In this document: one piece after another, positions 53,377 to 62,756 of the stretch
How the letters are laid out: each line of letters starts with the position of its first letter
Numbering within the stretch: position 1 is the stretch's first letter
Source: an uncultured SAR86 cluster bacterium
GTDB taxonomy: Bacteria; Pseudomonadota; Gammaproteobacteria; Magnimaribacterales; TMED112
Assembly: GCA_902535365.1 (NCBI GenBank)
Contig: CACATF010000001.1
Span: 194,077-258,076 of the forward strand
Reading direction: 5' to 3'
Length of the DNA: 64,000 nucleotides
The notes under the pieces: generated by a model
Told to the model about the DNA's origin: nothing
Database searches by the model: none
Seen by the model: the letters and a program-made list of their open reading frames with translations, nothing else
Position numbers and translations under genes: made by a program

Positions 53377-54266
53377 TAGATTCTTCTATCAAACAAGTTC
53401 ATTATATAGTTGCTCAGATAATGTTCATCAAGGTTAAGTTCCTGCAACAAATTATTCGCCTCAGCCTTATAGGCATCTAAAAGCTCGACTGTTTTTTTCT
53501 CACCAAAACTAATGGGATAGTTTTTCTTATTTCTGATAATGTCTTTTTGTGATTTTTTCCCGAGGTTTTCAGAGGTTTCTTGTAAATCTAATAGATCATC
53601 AATCAACTGAAATGAGATGCCCACAATCTTTCCTAATCTTTCCCACTTTTCATTACTTGCATCAGCTATCATCAGCGGAGCAAGAAAACAAAACTCAATC
53701 AATACTCCTGTTTTTAGTTCACACATTAACAGTATCTCACTTTCATTGGCCTCTCTTGATTCATATTCAATATCAAGAGCTTGTCCCAAAATCATACCTT
53801 TGCTACCTATTGTTTCTAGAAGCATTTTTGCAAGTAAATTATTTTGCTTCTCTGTAAAGTGTTGGTTGTCCAGCAGCATTTCTATTGCCATTGATTGCAT
53901 AGCATCACCAGCCAAAACAGCTGTGGCTTCATTATATTTTTTGTGTAGTGAGGGCTGTCCTCTTCTTAAATCATCATCGTCCATGCATGGCAGATCATCA
54001 TGTACAAGAGAATAGGTATGTATGGTCTCTAGAGCGCCTGCAATGGCATCTGCATGATCTAGCTCAAGTGTTAATGCATCGCTAACTAAGTATAGAAGGG
54101 TAGGCCTAACTCTTTTACCTGGTGCTTCTAACGCATAAACAATTGATTCATCAATAATATTGTTTGACTTAATATGCGTTTTAAGAAATTGGTCTACTCT
54201 TTGTTGAAAAAAGCTTTCTAAATTCGAGTTATTCTGCGTCGTCGTTGAAAGGTTTAGTTTGCCCAT
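53376..54266 (-). CDS. ispA: Farnesyl/geranyl diphosphate synthase
   Basis: This 296-residue trans-prenyltransferase has A-P-G-K-R-V-R-P, first aspartate-rich [12 protein letters not shown], and second F-Q-L-I-D-D-L-L-D. It condenses IPP with DMAPP/GPP to make FPP. The start overlaps xseB by 38 nt; no later Met is suitable, so the long overlap appears real. It is followed by dxs (1-nt overlap). Confidence 0.95.
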   Translation of the reverse strand: MGKLNLSTTTQNNSNLESFFQQRVDQFLKTHIKSNNIIDESIVYALEAPGKRVRPTLLYLVSDALTLELDHADAIAGALETIHTYSLVHDDLPCMDDDDLRRGQPSLHKKYNEATAVLAGDAMQSMAIEMLLDNQHFTEKQNNLLAKMLLETIGSKGMILGQALDIEYESREANESEILLMCELKTGVLIEFCFLAPLMIADASNEKWERLGKIVGISFQLIDDLLDLQETSENLGKKSQKDIIRNKKNYPISFGEKKTVELLDAYKAEANNLLQELNLDEHYLSNYIMNLFDRRI

Positions 54267-54441
54267 CTTCTGTTAGCTCTTTGATTTTATTTTCAGCAGA
54301 TTCAAGCTCTTTTTGACAAACTTTTATAAGAGAAATGCCTTTCTCAAAGTTTTTTAAAGATTCGTCTAAATTAGGCTCTCCGTCCTCTAATGATTTGACT
54401 ATCTTTTCTAGTTCTTTAATTGAGTCTTCAAATTTTGCCAT
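54229..54441 (-). CDS. xseB: Exodeoxyribonuclease VII small subunit
   Basis: This 70-residue helical protein has the full XseB pattern [26 protein letters not shown], then F-E-K-G-I-S-L. It pairs with XseA in a nuclease that degrades single-stranded DNA. It overlaps ispA by 38 nt in a different frame. xseA is not in the window. Confidence 0.94.
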   Translation of the reverse strand: MAKFEDSIKELEKIVKSLEDGEPNLDESLKNFEKGISLIKVCQKELESAENKIKELTEDGQTKPFNDDAE

Positions 54442-54469
54442 AGTGAAATTTTAACTTATTTAAAAAATA

Positions 54470-57400
54470 TTACCCTGCAATTCGGTTGTATAGATTATTA
54501 AATTGTGCAGAAATGCTTTGGATCAATCCTGATTTTGGTTTTCCATTATTATTATTTAGCCTTTCAAGCACCACAAGAAAAGAAGGTGTAACCAAAAGAG
54601 TTATAAGAGTACTAAAACCAAGACCCCAACAAATGCTTATTCCAAAAACTTGATACCATTTAACTGTTGAAGTCCCTTCAAAGATCTCTCTGTTTAATAC
54701 ATCAATACTGTATCCAGCAGATAAGAATAACAGCCCAAAGATTGTTGTGACTGTTGTTAGCAGAACAGGCCTTAATCTGCTCATGCAGGTCTCAGTTATG
54801 AGTTCTTCGGTTGTTTTCTTTGGGAAATCTAATTTCAATTTATTAAAAGTATCAATCAACACTATATTATTGTTAACGACTATCCCAGCAAGACCCACAA
54901 CTGCCGTACCAGTCATAATTGTCGATGGTTCAGACCCTGTTACAGTTAGGCCAAGATATACTCCTGCTGTGGAAAAAAGGACAGACACTAATATAACTAA
55001 AGGTTGAAGGATGCTGTTAAATTGGGTCACAAGAATTATGAACATTAAGAAAAGAGCTCCAACGAATGCCTGCAGAAGGAAAGTAGTGGCTTCATCTCCT
55101 CTTTGAGTTAGACCTCCAAATTTAACTTCCATACCTGGTTCAATAAAGTTGGTTTCTTCCATCCAATTGCTTATTTTGCCAATCTCAACTCCAAGGTTAT
55201 AGTCAGGTTTATTAATTCCAGTGATTTCGTAATAAAATCTGCCATCTCTTCTAACCAAGCTTGTTGTATTTGGTCTAGCTTCTACATCAACAAAGCTTGA
55301 AATAGGAACAGCTCCATTTCTAGTATTTACAGTAATCTCATCGAGGCTTGATAAAGTTCTTTTATCCTTTTGAAATCTAGCTCTTATATCAATTTCTTCT
55401 TTTGAATCATCAGGTCGATATTCGCCAAGCTTTATCCCTGATGTCACCATCTGGATAGCAGCACCAATATCAAATAAGCTTATGCCTGATTGAAACGCTC
55501 TTTCTTTATCGACATCAACTTTCCACTCAATCTTATATTTTGGAAGACTATCATCAATGCCGGTGATACCTTCAATATTTGATTCAATATATGCTCTAAG
55601 TTCTTTTGTTTTTCTTTCAATTTGAGATAAATCATCACTATAAAGCTCAATTTCTACAGGTGAGTTGAACTGTCCAGGACCGTCTTGAACCTCTTTGATA
55701 TTTATGTTGTAACCGACAACGTCTGCCACTGACTCTCTTAAAAGTCTGAGCACTTCCCATCCAGAAATATCAAGTGTTTTTGGATCTTCAACAATAATAT
55801 ATCCCCTGCCAACACCATCTCCACCTCCTCGGGATGCAGATCTTACATCCATGAATAATTCATCAACACCTTTGATATCAAGCATCTTTTCTTCTGCATC
55901 TAAAGCAAATTCTCTTGCTTCATATGGGGATAAGTTGCCCCGTGCTTGTATGTCCGCATTTATGATCCAAGGGTCAATACTAGGGAAGTAAACAGAGTCC
56001 TTTCCATAGTTATTAACAATCCCGCTTGGACCTAAAATTAAAAACATTATTCCGAATGTGTAAGCAATTGTCTCTAGAGGGTTTCTTGATGCAAAACCAA
56101 TAGCTTTTCTATAGCCATTTTTTAATGGAGTATTTTCGTTGTCATTCTTTGCATCGTTTGACTTCTTCCTTCTTCCTAACAGTGAGCCTATTGCAGGGGC
56201 AAAAATAAGTGCATATGCCAGTGATGCCGCCAGAACTGCAAATACAGTTATTGGCAAGTACCTCATAAATTTACCTGATACACCAGGCCAAATCATAAGA
56301 GGTGAAAAAGCAGCCAATGTTGTAAGAACTGAAGCAAATACTGGAGCAAACATTCTTTGCGCCGCATTCATGTAAGCTTCTTTTCTCGTTTGACCCTCAT
56401 CAATTAATTTATCTGCATATTCAACTACAACAATAGCTCCATCAATGAGCATGCCAAGTCCCAGCAACATGCCAAACATGACAAGGAAATTAAACTCAAA
56501 GCCCATGAAGTACCACAGCACCCCAAAGGCAGTTAAAAATGAGAACGGTATCGCTATACCAACAATTAAACCATTTCTAAGTCCTAATGCCGCAACAACA
56601 AGCAACATAACTAGGATCACTGCTGTAATGATATTGCCCTGCAGCTCGCTCACCATATCTGCAGCAAACTTCGTAGTATCAAGTCCTGGTGTTATAACCA
56701 ATGAATCTGGGTATTCACTCTCTATAAGTGCTACTTCATTCTTCACAGCATTTGCAATATCAAGCTCATTAAAACCGACACGTTTGGTAATGTTTAGCGA
56801 AATTGAATCAAATCCATTGACTCTGGAGAAAGATGTAGGATCTTTGAATGTACGTTTTATATCTGCAACATCACCCAGGGTAACTACTTTTGACCCAGAT
56901 GCCTTGATTGGTAAATTAAATACGTCTTGTCTTGTCTCAAAAATACTTGGAATTTCAACTGCAAACTTTCCAGACCCAGTATCTTGAAAGCCTGCTGGTA
57001 TAAGAACATTATTATTCCTAACTGCTCCTGCTATTTCTCCAAGACTTACTCCCAAGCTTTCTAGCTTAGATTTTGAAACCTCAACTTCAAGAAGTTCCTC
57101 TGGGACACCACCAATTTCAACGCCCAATACTCCCGGTATTTTTTCAAATCGTTCTTGTATATCTTTGGCTATTGAGTAGCCAATTCTCAGGTTTGAAAAC
57201 CCATACAAACTATAGACAAGTATAGGCATATCATTATCAGCTGCTTCACTTACCACAGGATCTTCAGCTTCAGGTGGTAGTTGATTTCTAACTTCACTTA
57301 CTGCTCTTTCTACGTCCAATAAGGCTTGATCGATGTCATAGTCAACATCATATTGAATCTGCAGTGTTGTAAAGCTTTGAGAGTTTGTTGATCTAACTTC

Positions 57401-57634
57401 CTCAGCGCCTTCAAGTCTTAGAAATCTATTTTCCATTGGTTTGGCAACCAATCTAGACATATCTTCCGGAGATGCTCCTTCAAGAAAAACACTTACAAAA
57501 ACCCACGGGAAAGTAATATTTGGGTTGGAAGCAATTGGCATTGCTGCTCTTCCAAGTGAGCCCATTATCACAAGGAACACCATAATTAATAGTGTTGTTC
57601 TAAATTTGCCTACTGCTGTTGAAACAATACCCAT
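54470..57634 (-). CDS. RND-family efflux permease (HAE/AcrB type)
   Basis: This 1054-residue protein has 12 predicted transmembrane helices in two halves, each after a large periplasmic region. Helix 4 has the conserved acidic pair G-M-L-I-D-G-A-I-V-V-V-E, and the second half has G-L-A-G-I-V-V-N-N-N-I-V-L-I-D. It is the inner-membrane proton-driven pump; the substrate is unknown. The adaptor gene sits 3 nt upstream. No TolC-type outer-membrane channel is near, so it must use one encoded elsewhere. Confidence 0.94.
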   Translation of the reverse strand: MGIVSTAVGKFRTTLLIMVFLVIMGSLGRAAMPIASNPNITFPWVFVSVFLEGASPEDMSRLVAKPMENRFLRLEGAEEVRSTNSQSFTTLQIQYDVDYDIDQALLDVERAVSEVRNQLPPEAEDPVVSEAADNDMPILVYSLYGFSNLRIGYSIAKDIQERFEKIPGVLGVEIGGVPEELLEVEVSKSKLESLGVSLGEIAGAVRNNNVLIPAGFQDTGSGKFAVEIPSIFETRQDVFNLPIKASGSKVVTLGDVADIKRTFKDPTSFSRVNGFDSISLNITKRVGFNELDIANAVKNEVALIESEYPDSLVITPGLDTTKFAADMVSELQGNIITAVILVMLLVVAALGLRNGLIVGIAIPFSFLTAFGVLWYFMGFEFNFLVMFGMLLGLGMLIDGAIVVVEYADKLIDEGQTRKEAYMNAAQRMFAPVFASVLTTLAAFSPLMIWPGVSGKFMRYLPITVFAVLAASLAYALIFAPAIGSLLGRRKKSNDAKNDNENTPLKNGYRKAIGFASRNPLETIAYTFGIMFLILGPSGIVNNYGKDSVYFPSIDPWIINADIQARGNLSPYEAREFALDAEEKMLDIKGVDELFMDVRSASRGGGDGVGRGYIIVEDPKTLDISGWEVLRLLRESVADVVGYNINIKEVQDGPGQFNSPVEIELYSDDLSQIERKTKELRAYIESNIEGITGIDDSLPKYKIEWKVDVDKERAFQSGISLFDIGAAIQMVTSGIKLGEYRPDDSKEEIDIRARFQKDKRTLSSLDEITVNTRNGAVPISSFVDVEARPNTTSLVRRDGRFYYEITGINKPDYNLGVEIGKISNWMEETNFIEPGMEVKFGGLTQRGDEATTFLLQAFVGALFLMFIILVTQFNSILQPLVILVSVLFSTAGVYLGLTVTGSEPSTIMTGTAVVGLAGIVVNNNIVLIDTFNKLKLDFPKKTTEELITETCMSRLRPVLLTTVTTIFGLLFLSAGYSIDVLNREIFEGTSTVKWYQVFGISICWGLGFSTLITLLVTPSFLVVLERLNNNNGKPKSGLIQSISAQFNNLYNRIAG

Positions 57635-57637
57635 AAT

Positions 57638-58636
57638 CTATCGTGAAACAGAATTTACTTCCTCTCCCTCTTTAACAAACCCTTGTCCAGCAACAACAAT
57701 GTTGGCTTCTTCAGGCAAGCCAGTTACCCATGCACCAGCCACCGTATCTATTAAGATTTGGACCGTATAAATTCTAATCACACTGTTCAGCACAGTTGCC
57801 AAAGCAACATCACCATTATCTGCCAGAAGAAAGGCAGAAGTTGGAATGAAATGAGCTTTTTGACTATCTGTAAAAATTGTCATTTCTCCTGTCAAGCCAT
57901 CTTTAACAGAGCTTTGCTCATTCGGTAATTCAGACTCAACTCTAAATGTTCTTGTTTGCGAATCAGCAGTGGATGCTACAAAAGTAACAGCAGTTTCAAA
58001 TTCCTCTCCTGAAATCAATTTAATTTTAACTGGTTGTCCTGGTTTTATTTTTGAAACCACAAGTTCAGAAACATTTCCAACGATTTTCAAAGGTGAAAGA
58101 GAAACCAGTGAGGCACAGATCTGTCCATTTTGAAGAAGTTGCCCCTCTTTTGCTAAATTATCAACAAAGCCACCAAAGGGCGCTGCAATATTTGTTCGTT
58201 CGAGAGCAATGCGAGCTTGTTCAAAAGTTGTTTCTGCTGCCACTAATGATGATTGAGATGAAAGACCCTTTTTACTCAATTCTTTTGCAGAATTGAATCC
58301 AATTTCAGCTCTTTTAAAGTTTGCTAACCGTTCGCCTGAATCAAGCTTGCAAATTACCTCACCCTCGTTGACATAATCACCATCTTTGAAACCAATATTG
58401 ACTACTTTCTCAGAGGTTTGTGATCTGATATCGACTTTTGAGAATGCCTTAGTTTCGCTTTTAACATTGATTGGTAAACTGAAATCACTTGCAACTGATT
58501 CATTTACAACAACTGTCTGAATTTCTTTTGCTAGAACTTGAGGCTTTTCAGGTTGTGGAGCGAAATAACCCTGTATCCAGTAAAGAACTACGATCGATAA
58601 AAGTAGTGCTGATGCCCTTAAATTTTTTTTATTCAT
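57638..58636 (-). CDS. RND efflux periplasmic adaptor (membrane-fusion protein)
   Basis: This 332-residue protein has an N-terminal signal-anchor (about 8-27), a lipoyl-like half (D-G-D-Y-V-N-E-G-E-V-I-C-K-L-D), a coiled-coil hairpin, the second lipoyl half (A-P-F-G-G-F-V-D) and beta-barrel region. This is the AcrA/MexA-type adaptor linking permease and outer-membrane channel. It is followed after 3 nt by the permease gene and preceded after 1 nt by the DnaT-like gene. Confidence 0.92.
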   Translation of the reverse strand: MNKKNLRASALLLSIVVLYWIQGYFAPQPEKPQVLAKEIQTVVVNESVASDFSLPINVKSETKAFSKVDIRSQTSEKVVNIGFKDGDYVNEGEVICKLDSGERLANFKRAEIGFNSAKELSKKGLSSQSSLVAAETTFEQARIALERTNIAAPFGGFVDNLAKEGQLLQNGQICASLVSLSPLKIVGNVSELVVSKIKPGQPVKIKLISGEEFETAVTFVASTADSQTRTFRVESELPNEQSSVKDGLTGEMTIFTDSQKAHFIPTSAFLLADNGDVALATVLNSVIRIYTVQILIDTVAGAWVTGLPEEANIVVAGQGFVKEGEEVNSVSR

Positions 58637-58637
58637 T

Positions 58638-59456
58638 TTAAATCTTATATTTGTTTCTTAATTTTGATAACGCTGCATTATCACCTTTGTTTTCAGCCGT
58701 ACCAGTCTCATCGTATGGGTTATAAAAGTCAAATTTTTGTGTATGTTCTTTTGATACATCTTCAAGGGTAAAGTTCGATTTTCTTTTGATAAAATCAAGA
58801 AACTTTACATCCCACGACACGAATGCTCTGCCATCTTCCTTCCAATACAGGATAAATTCTGGCAAATATTGATCAACAAACTCCTTCTCTATGCCAGTCA
58901 TTTGAATAATATCCATACAATCATCAGATGGGTACCAGCCACTATCAATGGTTGAAGGCTCATTTTTGGTGTGTATTTCAGCAGAATGTTGAGCCCATTT
59001 TAATCGGACATGCTCAATAAATTTTGAATTATAGGAGACCAATGTGCCTGGTCTCTCAGTCCAATAAACAATAAATTCTGGAATGAGCTCATTAATAAAA
59101 TCCTCATTAATACCTGAACGAGTTAATATTTCGACAACATCTTCAGAAGGTTGCCAAGTGTTATCGATATTGGCTCGAGACGTTGTTTTATTGTTAATTT
59201 GCAAGACCTTTGATTTTGCATTTGATTCTTTAGAGATTCTTTTCTTATCAAGATCTACGTTTAATAGCCCTTTTTGATGTAAATCTAAGAGATGTGAAAC
59301 TAAATCTGTCTCTGTCCAGAAGGGAAGTCCAGAAAAAACTTTTTCAAGCTTAATATAAGTTGCAGTTTCATTATCTTTGACCCATTGAAGAATAATTGCG
59401 CCTTCAATCCCAACTGATTCTGCAATCTCTTTTTCAAATTTATAATACTTATCCAA
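58638..59456 (-). CDS. Protein with two tandem DnaT-like domains
   Basis: This 272-residue protein has an N-terminal helical/winged-helix-like region (about 1-70) and two copies of a DnaT C-terminal-type domain: W101-x-P-S-E-D ... I-P-E-F-I-V-Y-W ... K-F and W174-x-P-S-D-D ... L-P-E-F-I-L-Y-W ... K-F. E. coli DnaT has one such domain, used for primosome assembly and ssDNA binding. Here the duplication and the N-terminal domain suggest a primosomal or DNA-binding role (inference). It overlaps DAHP synthase by 8 nt, an unusual neighbour. Confidence 0.78.
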   Translation of the reverse strand: MDKYYKFEKEIAESVGIEGAIILQWVKDNETATYIKLEKVFSGLPFWTETDLVSHLLDLHQKGLLNVDLDKKRISKESNAKSKVLQINNKTTSRANIDNTWQPSEDVVEILTRSGINEDFINELIPEFIVYWTERPGTLVSYNSKFIEHVRLKWAQHSAEIHTKNEPSTIDSGWYPSDDCMDIIQMTGIEKEFVDQYLPEFILYWKEDGRAFVSWDVKFLDFIKRKSNFTLEDVSKEHTQKFDFYNPYDETGTAENKGDNAALSKLRNKYKI

Positions 59457-60501
59457 TTTCTCTTCTTTGTTTTACTGACTGTGATAAGTTCAAAAGCAGT
59501 TCTTTTGTTTCATCCCAACAAATACATGCATCTGTAATGCTCTTTCCATACTCAAGTTCATCTGAAATCTTTTGATTGCCTGCTTTTAAATGGCTCTCAA
59601 TCATTACTCCGGCAATATGTTTGTTACCTTCAGCTATTTGCTTACATACTGAATCACAAACGACTTTTTGATTTTCATGATTTTTCTTACTGTTACCATG
59701 ACTAAAATCAATCATTATGTTTTTATTTATCTCAGATGCATCTAGTTTCTCTATACATGCATTTACATCTTCTTTCTCATAATTTGGTTCTTTACCACCT
59801 CTAAGTATTATGTGTGTGTCATCGTTACCAGATGTTTTAAAGATGGCAACTTTCCCTTGTTTAGTGGTTCCTAAAAAGACATGTTGATATTGGGCTGATT
59901 TAATTGCATCTACGGCTACTTTCACATCACCATTAGTGGAATTTTTGATACCTATCGGACAGGATAAACCAGATGTAAGTTCTCTATGAACTTGGCTTTC
60001 AGCAGTTCTTGCACCAATGGCTCCCCAACTCACTAAATCTGAAACATATTGAGGTGATATTAAATCAAGAAATTCTGTGCCAGTAGGCAGGCCTATATCA
60101 GCAATGTCCTTGAGCAGTTTTCTTGAAATTCTTAAACCTTCATTGATTTTGAATGAGTTATCTATTCTTGGATCATTAATCAATCCTTTCCATCCAATTG
60201 TTGTGCGTGGTTTTTCAAAATAAACACGCATCACAATTACTATTTCATTTTCAACTTGGGTAGAAAACTCTTTCAACAGCTTTGCGTACTCAATTGCAGA
60301 TGCTGGGTCATGAATAGAACATGGACCAACTATCGCAATAATTCGATCGTCAAGGTTATGTAAGACTCTGCTAATGTTACGTCTAGCTCCAAAAATCAGC
60401 TTGGAAGATTCCTTATCAAGGGGGATTTCTTTTGTTATTTCTTCAGGTGTAGATAGCTCTTCACGAGAGAGAATTCTGCTGTTGTCTGTTATGTACATCA
60501 T
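59449..60501 (-). CDS. 3-deoxy-7-phosphoheptulonate (DAHP) synthase, class I
   Basis: This 350-residue enzyme condenses PEP and erythrose-4-phosphate, the first shikimate step (AroF/G/H family). It has I-V-G-P-C-S-I-H-D-P, R-V-Y-F-E-K-P-R-T-T-I-G-W-K-G, G-A-R-T-A-E-S-Q-V-H-R-E and D-F-S-H-G-N. The start at 60501 (doubled ATG) gives the family length; an in-frame TTG at 60543 would add 14 unconserved residues. Which aromatic amino acid inhibits it cannot be read. It diverges from scpA. Confidence 0.93.
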   Translation of the reverse strand: MMYITDNSRILSREELSTPEEITKEIPLDKESSKLIFGARRNISRVLHNLDDRIIAIVGPCSIHDPASAIEYAKLLKEFSTQVENEIVIVMRVYFEKPRTTIGWKGLINDPRIDNSFKINEGLRISRKLLKDIADIGLPTGTEFLDLISPQYVSDLVSWGAIGARTAESQVHRELTSGLSCPIGIKNSTNGDVKVAVDAIKSAQYQHVFLGTTKQGKVAIFKTSGNDDTHIILRGGKEPNYEKEDVNACIEKLDASEINKNIMIDFSHGNSKKNHENQKVVCDSVCKQIAEGNKHIAGVMIESHLKAGNQKISDELEYGKSITDACICWDETKELLLNLSQSVKQRREIG

Positions 60502-60583
60502 TTTTAAAATTTGAGCAGTCAATTTTACAACATAGTCACCCAAGTTATTAGCAAAATTTGGAAAGAAACAATATAAAAAAAAC

Positions 60584-60604
60584 TATTGTGTTAAAAACAC
60601 AATA
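60584..60604. promoter_or_regulatory. Palindrome in the DAHP synthase/scpA divergent region
   Basis: Perfect 9-bp arms TATTGTGTT and AACACAATA around a 3-nt AAA centre. Placed between two divergent genes, it could be an operator for a dimeric repressor or a hairpin. It does not match the TyrR or TrpR consensus I know. Confidence 0.4.
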
Positions 60605-60644
60605 TTTAGTATTTATTTTCATTTTTGGCTACAATATCTAGTGT

Positions 60645-61442
60645 ATGTCAGCATTACAAGAAATTGAGCTTCCGAAGGTAAAAGGGAATCCAGTCGACCA
60701 ATTACCTGAAAATTTGTATGTGCCTCCAAAAGCATTGTTGCTTTTGCTAGATGTATTTTCGGGCCCGATGGATTTCTTGTTATACCTAATACAAAGAAAA
60801 AACCTAGATATTTTAGAAGTTAATCTTGTAGAAATTACTGATCAATACATTGCTTATATCGAATTAATGGATGATTTTGAGTATGAGCTTGCTGGTGATT
60901 ATTTAGCAATGGCAGCTTATCTTGCAGAAATTAAATCCAGAATCCTTCTGCCAAGAGAGGAAGAAAATGAAGATGAAGAATCAGATCCAAAAGCAGAGCT
61001 CATAAGACGTTTGCAAGAATATAAAAGATTTAAAGAAGCTTCGATTACACTTGATGAGCTTCCTCGTATTGATAGGGATATTTTTTCAGCAAACGCAAAA
61101 ATGCCTGAGTTTGAGCTTCCAAAACCTAAAAACAACTACAACAAAAATGATTTAGCTTTTGCATTGCAGTCAATGCTTGATGAAATGGTTCGTCTTTCAA
61201 GCCACAAAGTTAAGCTTGAAAATATTACCGTAGAGGCAAAAATGAAACTATTGCTAGACAGTCTTAAGGAAAGGGATTTTATTTCCTTGCCAGAATTAAT
61301 TCTCAAGGGGGAGTCCAAGCTTGCAGTGTCTGTCATACTTTCGGCTGCATTGGAATTGAATAGAAAAGGTTATGTGGAAATTGTTCAAGCCGAACAATTT
61401 GGAGAGATTTATTTTAAAAGCTCAGAGGAGGTAGTTCACTAA
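60645..61442 (+). CDS. scpA: Segregation and condensation protein A
   Basis: This 265-residue kleisin has the N-terminal F-S-G-P-M-D-F-L-L-Y-L-I-Q and N-L-D-I-L-E-V-N-L-V-E-I-T-D-Q-Y, Y-L-A-M-A-A-Y-L-A-E-I-K-S-R-I-L-L-P and a C-terminal winged-helix L-E-L-N-R-K-G-Y-V-E-I-V-Q. With ScpB and SMC it organises the chromosome. The ATG is 9 nt after a TACAAT hexamer with no Shine-Dalgarno. It overlaps scpB by 1 nt. Confidence 0.95.
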   Translation: MSALQEIELPKVKGNPVDQLPENLYVPPKALLLLLDVFSGPMDFLLYLIQRKNLDILEVNLVEITDQYIAYIELMDDFEYELAGDYLAMAAYLAEIKSRILLPREEENEDEESDPKAELIRRLQEYKRFKEASITLDELPRIDRDIFSANAKMPEFELPKPKNNYNKNDLAFALQSMLDEMVRLSSHKVKLENITVEAKMKLLLDSLKERDFISLPELILKGESKLAVSVILSAALELNRKGYVEIVQAEQFGEIYFKSSEEVVH

Positions 61443-62023
61443 TGGAACTAAAAAATAGAATTGAGGCAATACTTCTTGCAGCAAATAGAGCATTAACACT
61501 CAAAGACATATGTGAGCTACTTGAAATTGATAATAGTGAACATGAATCTGAGGTTATGAATTCAATATATAAGCTAAAGGATGAGTTTGCTGATAAACCT
61601 TATGACCTGGTTGAAGTTTCAAGCGGGTACCGTGTGCAAATACATCATGATTTTGCTGTAGATATAGCAAAACTTTGGGAAGTTAAGCCATTGAGGCTTT
61701 CAAGAGCAACTTTGGAAACTCTCTCCATTATTACTTACATGCAACCAGTAACCAGGGGTGATATTGAGGACATTAGAGGGGTTAATGTAGCTACGAATGT
61801 TATTAAACTATTGCTTGATCAGGGATGGATTAAAATTAAAGGCTATAGAGATGTGCCGGGTAGACCAGCACTTTTCATTACCACACAAAAATTCCTTGAT
61901 GATTTTGCAATGAAAACTCTATCTGATTTACCAGAGCTGCCAGATTTGCCTGAGATTGAATCAATTACACCAGAACTTTCCCTGCAAAATGAACCAGCAG
62001 AGCAAGAAGCTCCAAAATCCTAA
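61442..62023 (+). CDS. scpB: Segregation and condensation protein B
   Basis: This 193-residue protein has two winged-helix domains, with S-R-A-T-L-E-T-L-S-I-I-T-Y-M-Q-P-V-T-R-G-D-I-E-D-I-R-G-V and G-R-P-A-L-F-I-T-T. It partners ScpA in the SMC complex. The C-terminal tail is acidic/proline-rich. The S4-domain gene rluB starts inside its 3' end (about 35 nt overlap with the preferred start). Confidence 0.95.
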   Translation: MELKNRIEAILLAANRALTLKDICELLEIDNSEHESEVMNSIYKLKDEFADKPYDLVEVSSGYRVQIHHDFAVDIAKLWEVKPLRLSRATLETLSIITYMQPVTRGDIEDIRGVNVATNVIKLLLDQGWIKIKGYRDVPGRPALFITTQKFLDDFAMKTLSDLPELPDLPEIESITPELSLQNEPAEQEAPKS

Positions 62024-62756
62024 GGAAAAAGTTTCCAAATACCTTGCAAATATTGGTTTTGCATCAAGAAGAGGTATTGCAAACTTATTCAGCGAAAAAA
62101 CAATATTGCTGAATGGAAAAAAAGCGAAACAAACAGATCTTCTGACAGATGGCGATACCCTAACTATTGATGGTGAAGATCATATTGTTGACTTAAACCC
62201 TGAAACTGAAGTTCTTATATATCATAAGCCGACTGGGCAAGTCTGCTCAAATGTGCCGACAGAAAAAAATGATAGTGTTTTCAGCCACATACCCCCACGC
62301 AAAAAAGGCAAATGGATCATGGTGGGCCGTCTAGATGTAAATACTTCAGGTTTGTTAGTGTTTTCTAACAACGGTGATTTTGTGAATTTTCTATCTCATC
62401 CAAGCAGCAGAATTGATAGAGAATACCTGTGCAGAGTCTATGGAGACATCACAGATAAAAAAATTGAAAACGTTATGAAAGGCGTGAATATCAATGGAGA
62501 AAAATCTTCTTTTTCAGACGTAGTGGCTGTAAAAAAGATTTCAAAATCAAAAAACCATTGGTTCTATGTTTGTTTATTTACTGGAAAGAATAGAGAAGTT
62601 AGAAAGATTTGGAGTTCCCAAAAATTAACTGTAAATAGACTAATGCGATTGAGATATGGGCCAATAATTATGCCAGAAAACTTAAAACCAGGCGGGTGGA
62701 AAAAGTTTTCAAAAAATGAAGTTAATAAATTGCAAAACTTATTAAAAGTTCAATAA
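61989..62756 (+). CDS. rluB: 23S rRNA pseudouridine synthase, RluB family
   Basis: This 255-residue protein has an S4 domain (K-V-S-K-Y-L-A-N-I-G-F-A-S-R-R-G), a catalytic G-R-L-D-V-N-T-S-G-L-L-V-F with the active Asp, and G-K-N-R-E-V-R-K-I-W. It makes pseudouridine at U2605 of 23S rRNA in E. coli RluB. Start at 61989 fits the family N-terminus; an in-frame ATG at 61956 adds 11 residues. It overlaps scpB and, at the 3' end, the converging EEP gene by 7 nt. Confidence 0.92.
   Translation: MNQQSKKLQNPKEKVSKYLANIGFASRRGIANLFSEKTILLNGKKAKQTDLLTDGDTLTIDGEDHIVDLNPETEVLIYHKPTGQVCSNVPTEKNDSVFSHIPPRKKGKWIMVGRLDVNTSGLLVFSNNGDFVNFLSHPSSRIDREYLCRVYGDITDKKIENVMKGVNINGEKSSFSDVVAVKKISKSKNHWFYVCLFTGKNREVRKIWSSQKLTVNRLMRLRYGPIIMPENLKPGGWKKFSKNEVNKLQNLLKVQ

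Noticed and set aside
56445-56987. 180-codon frame opposite the RND permease
   Set aside because: Shadow frame; the permease motifs on the other strand are unambiguous.
60502-60543. TTG start for DAHP synthase
   Set aside because: The added residues are not typical of the family; the doubled ATG at 60501 gives the standard 350-residue length.
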